9,337 nucleotides of DNA from an uncultured bacterium (GTDB taxonomy: Bacteria; Planctomycetota; Phycisphaerae; Phycisphaerales; SM1A02), in contig CAIXEV010000477.1 in the NCBI GenBank assembly GCA_903918555.1, forward strand, positions 1 through 9,337, read 5' to 3'. The notes below the pieces were generated by a model. That model was not told the origin of the DNA. It was given only the letters and a program-made list of their open reading frames with translations, and made no database searches. Each line of letters opens with the position of its first letter. The first letter of the stretch is position 1. Shown piece by piece: positions 6,628-9,337 of this stretch. A program made the position numbers and the translations under genes.

Positions 6628-9337
6628 CGGGGCTTCGTGGAGAGCGCCTTCAGCGCATCGGGAAGCGTGCTCGCACCCTCGACATCGTGATCCACGCCGA
6701 TCTTGCTGGCCAGCTGGATCTCCGCCTCGATGGCTTCCGCAAGCCGCGGCGACGGCCTCGCGCCTCGCTCGAGCTCCTCGATGACCGCATTGGCCTCCTG
6801 TACGCATGCACCCGCCAGCGCGCGTGCGGCCTGCGCATCCTCGGCACCGATCAGAGAGGCGCTTCGCGACATGGAACCGAGCCGGAGCACTCGCACAGCG
6901 GCCGCGAGTAGAGGGGGAAGACGCCGTTCAGCCCTCGCGGCGCGCGCAGGCGCAACCACGAGCTCGGCGATCCGTTCCGACATCTGGGCTTTCCAGGCCG
7001 TATCGAGCTGCGTCTTGGGATGCAGGAAGCGGCCTTGGATCACCGCGAGACGCTCGTGGACACGCATGTCTCCGCTGTTGCGCCACATCTGCTCGATGCA
7101 GAGATCGACCTCGCGGGAGATCGCGTCCTGCAGGCCCGTTCCGGATGCGACGATCTGGTCGGCTTCGCCGGCTTGTTGAGCCAAGTAGAGCTCCGCCTCC
7201 GCTTCGCGAACCGACCACGATGCGAACTCCGCGTCCTCAAGATCGGAGCGCTCGTCCGACTTCGCGGCGAGATGACGCTCGCGATACTCCGCATCGAGGG
7301 CGATCTCGCGTTCGCGCGCGATGGCCCTTTCATCGGGATCCGTGTAGAGAAACGCGCGCTTGGGACTGGAGTACCAGTTCGAAAGCCGCTCGAGCGCGAT
7401 CATCAAGTCGTGACGATCCGCTGCCGTCGCCCGCGCGGGGTCCTCCAGATTGCGGCGACGGCGCTCCACCTCGGCGGTCCTGAGCGCGAACTCGCGGGCG
7501 CGGTCTGCGCGAATCCGCCCGAGGAGCGTCTCGTACCGAGCCGCATTTCCGTCCGTCGAGGCCAGTTCGGAGGCGAGCTCGTCGACGCGCTTCGAGAGTG
7601 CATCCGCCATCGTGGTGCGGAGTCGCCCGACCTCGGCCTCGAGCCGATGACGGCGCTCCGGGTCCGCCTGTCGAGCGATCACCTCTGGTGCGATCTCCAG
7701 GATGAGTTCGCCACGACCAATGACCTCGTTATGGTTCCCCTGCGAGTACAGACCGTCGATCTCGGAGCGCTGCAGGCTGATCGTGAGGGCCGCGGCGTGC
7801 GGGGAGCCGAGTGCGAGCGTGAGGATGCGCGCCTTCGCGCCCTCCGCAACGGCCATCCATCGGGTGCGCTCGTCGTCGTTTCCACCCCCTGCCTGTGATG
7901 TCCGTGCGCTTCTCGAGAGCCTCGCCACGCGCAACGCGGTCTCCCCGAGGCTGTGCAGATCCGACACGAGCTCGGCCCGCGACTCGGCGTCCGTGGGCTC
8001 GGGATCTGGACGATCGCAGAACTGCCTCCACCGCTCAGCGGCCGATTTCACGGCCGCGATCCTCCGATCGGTCGACTCAGACTTGGAGGCGTCGGAGAGT
8101 TCTTCTCGCAAGATTGGGTGCAGGATCTCGAGGAGCGACTCACGCTGCAGCGCGAGCAGTCGTTCACGCGCCTCGAGTGCCTCCGTCCTCGCCTCCTGCG
8201 CCCTCATCTTCTCCCGTTCGACATCCATGCTGGCGGCTTCCAGACGCCCGTTCACGATGATCGCGGCGATGGCACCAATCGCCACGATCATCGTCGAGGC
8301 GACCGCCACTCCCGCCCTGTTTCGTCGAACGAACTTCCGCGCACGGTAGAGCGCCGAGTCAGGTGCCGCCAGAATCGGCGAGCCCCTGAGGTAACGGCGG
8401 ACATCCTCGGCCATGGCGTTCGCGGTCGGATAGCGCTCCACGCGATCCTTCTTGAGGGCCTTCAGTGGAATCCACTGAAGCTCGTTCGCGAGCGCACCCT
8501 CGAGCGTGCGAATCTGGGCGCGTCTTGAACGCGCGATGCGCTCCGCGAGATCGGCATTCGCAACGGCGATGGTCGAGAGCCTCGCGCTCGGCGTCGGAGG
8601 ATCGACATCGCTTACGATGCGCTGGATCTCGTTGACCCGCTTCTCGCGACGGAGCTGCTCGAAGTCGAATGGCGCCATGCCCGCCAGCAGTTCGTAGAGG
8701 ATCACTCCCAGCGCGTACACATCGGAGAGGTTGTCGATCGCCGTCCCGCGCGGCAGAATCTGCTCCGGACTCATGTACTCCAAGGTGCCGAGCATGAATC
8801 CCGTCAGAGTGTCGTGACCGCGGTTCGCGATGCGCTGGCTCATCGAGCGTGCGAGTCCGAAATCGATCACGACGGGGCGCGGGGCGCCACCGGGTCCGAA
8901 CTCCACGAGGATGTTTGCCGGCTTCAAGTCTCGGTGCGCGATGTTGTTCGAGTGCGCGTACTGCACCGCTTCGCACACAAGGACAAAGAGCTCGAGACGC
9001 CGCCTGAGGTCGAGCTTCTCGCGATCACAGAACGCTGTGAGCGGCACGCCGTGAACGAACTCCATCACGAAGTAGGGCTGGCCTGCCACCGTCGTGCCGA
9101 AGTCGAACACCGTGGCGAGGTTGGGATGCTTCAACTGCGCGAGGATTTCCTGCTCCTGGCGGAACCGTGAAACGCTCTCGCTCGAGTCGGAGCCGACCAA
9201 GAGGAACTTCACCGCGACATCGCGCTTCAGCTTCGAGTCCCACGCACGCCACACAACGCCGAAGGAACCCTGGCCGACATGCTCGATGAGCTCGTACGGT
9301 CCAAGTTTGTCGCCCTTCGCGAGGCCGACGATCCCCC
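6624..9337 (-). CDS. Membrane-anchored Ser/Thr protein kinase with large helical C-terminal region (5' end beyond window)
   Basis: A Hanks-type Ser/Thr kinase; about 903 residues are visible, numbered here from 9335. No in-frame ATG lies at the right edge, and the glycine loop is already present, so the start is just outside. The kinase domain shows the P-loop GQGSFGVV (21-28), Lys43 in VAVKFL, the helix C Glu near 61, HRDLKPAN with catalytic Asp136, DFG at 158-160, and GTLEYMSPEQ (183-192). The region near WIPLKALKKDRVERYPTAN is typical of planctomycete kinases. All catalytic residues are present, so it should be active. One membrane helix follows (about 341-362, AGVAVASTMIVAIGAIAAII), then about 540 residues rich in Glu, Arg and Ala, mostly helical, with coiled-coil segments after the membrane. 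I recognise no TPR, WD40 or PASTA repeats there. The kinase domain should face the cytoplasm and the rest lie beyond the inner membrane, perhaps as a sensor. Its substrate is unknown. The end overlaps the FG-GAP frame by 4 bases. Confidence 0.95.
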   Translation of the reverse strand, partial: GIVGLAKGDKLGPYELIEHVGQGSFGVVWRAWDSKLKRDVAVKFLLVGSDSSESVSRFRQEQEILAQLKHPNLATVFDFGTTVAGQPYFVMEFVHGVPLTAFCDREKLDLRRRLELFVLVCEAVQYAHSNNIAHRDLKPANILVEFGPGGAPRPVVIDFGLARSMSQRIANRGHDTLTGFMLGTLEYMSPEQILPRGTAIDNLSDVYALGVILYELLAGMAPFDFEQLRREKRVNEIQRIVSDVDPPTPSARLSTIAVANADLAERIARSRRAQIRTLEGALANELQWIPLKALKKDRVERYPTANAMAEDVRRYLRGSPILAAPDSALYRARKFVRRNRAGVAVASTMIVAIGAIAAIIVNGRLEAASMDVEREKMRAQEARTEALEARERLLALQRESLLEILHPILREELSDASKSESTDRRIAAVKSAAERWRQFCDRPDPEPTDAESRAELVSDLHSLGETALRVARLSRSARTSQAGGGNDDERTRWMAVAEGAKARILTLALGSPHAAALTISLQRSEIDGLYSQGNHNEVIGRGELILEIAPEVIARQADPERRHRLEAEVGRLRTTMADALSKRVDELASELASTDGNAARYETLLGRIRADRAREFALRTAEVERRRRNLEDPARATAADRHDLMIALERLSNWYSSPKRAFLYTDPDERAIAREREIALDAEYRERHLAAKSDERSDLEDAEFASWSVREAEAELYLAQQAGEADQIVASGTGLQDAISREVDLCIEQMWRNSGDMRVHERLAVIQGRFLHPKTQLDTAWKAQMSERIAELVVAPARAARAERRLPPLLAAAVRVLRLGSMSRSASLIGAEDAQAARALAGACVQEANAVIEELERGARPSPRLAEAIEAEIQLASKIGVDHDVEGASTLPDALKALSTKPR

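Noticed and set aside
680..6690. Very long open frames opposite the real genes (plus 680-1984, 2578-4473, 4585-6690; minus 4787-5995)
   Set aside because: They are Arg/Ala/Gly-rich shadows produced by GC-rich third positions, lack domains, and lie opposite or out of frame with genes that have clear family motifs.
6628..6807. FG-GAP gene starting at the ATG at 6807
   Set aside because: This would overlap the kinase coding region by about 180 bases, and the added residues are Arg/Gly/Cys-rich with no signal peptide or FG-GAP character.
9252..9254. GTG at 9254 as the kinase start
   Set aside because: It falls inside the glycine-rich loop GQGSFGVV; the 27 codons upstream in the window continue the kinase fold, so the true start lies beyond the right edge.
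1..9337. CRISPR array, tRNA, insertion sequence or integrase
   Set aside because: No regularly spaced direct repeats, no tRNA-like cloverleaf, no transposase or recombinase motifs and no terminal inverted repeats were seen.

Overview
The window is GC-rich (roughly two-thirds G+C) and densely coded. It most resembles the Planctomycetota, probably class Phycisphaerae. Three things support this: two secreted-type products end in tandem dockerin-like Asp/Asn-rich loops of the D-x-N-x-D-G...ADL...W-G type common there; there is a large membrane-anchored Ser/Thr kinase of planctomycete architecture; and the protein make-up is Ala/Gly/Arg-rich. The taxonomic call is inference; there is no rRNA or marker gene here.

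Layout, left to right. 1-714 (minus): first 238 residues of an ABC transporter permease running off the left edge. 782-2365 (minus): exported subtilisin-like (S8) protein with a dockerin-like tail and Glu where the catalytic Asp should be. 2366-2574: leader and possible promoter of that gene. 2575-3753 and 3790-4569 (minus): motB and motA, the flagellar stator pair, transcribed motA to motB with a strong Shine-Dalgarno before each. 4570-4831: divergent intergenic region with a 19-bp perfect inverted repeat. 4832-5818 (plus): NAD-dependent D-2-hydroxyacid dehydrogenase, SerA-like without an ACT domain. 5821-6627 (minus): FG-GAP/VCBS repeat protein with a dockerin-like tail, apparently missing its N-terminus and signal peptide, convergent with the dehydrogenase with only 2 bp between the stops. 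6624-9337 (minus): Ser/Thr protein kinase with one transmembrane helix and a large helical C-terminal region, running off the right edge; its stop overlaps the possible GTG start of the FG-GAP gene.

Apart from motA-motB, and perhaps the kinase plus FG-GAP pair, the genes do not form an obvious pathway; this looks like ordinary chromosome rather than a mobile island. No RNA gene, insertion sequence, CRISPR array or phage gene was found.

The most striking signal is not a gene. In a full read-through the self-complementary tetranucleotide ACGT does not occur at all, although I counted about 173 ACG trinucleotides and TCGT, GCGT and CCGT are common. The words made by one C-to-T change in ACGT (ATGT and its complement ACAT) look enriched, and Asp codons directly before Val codons appear to be GAT rather than the otherwise preferred GAC. 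This suggests lineage-wide selection or mutation against ACGT, for example a past or present ACGT-specific methyltransferase or restriction system.
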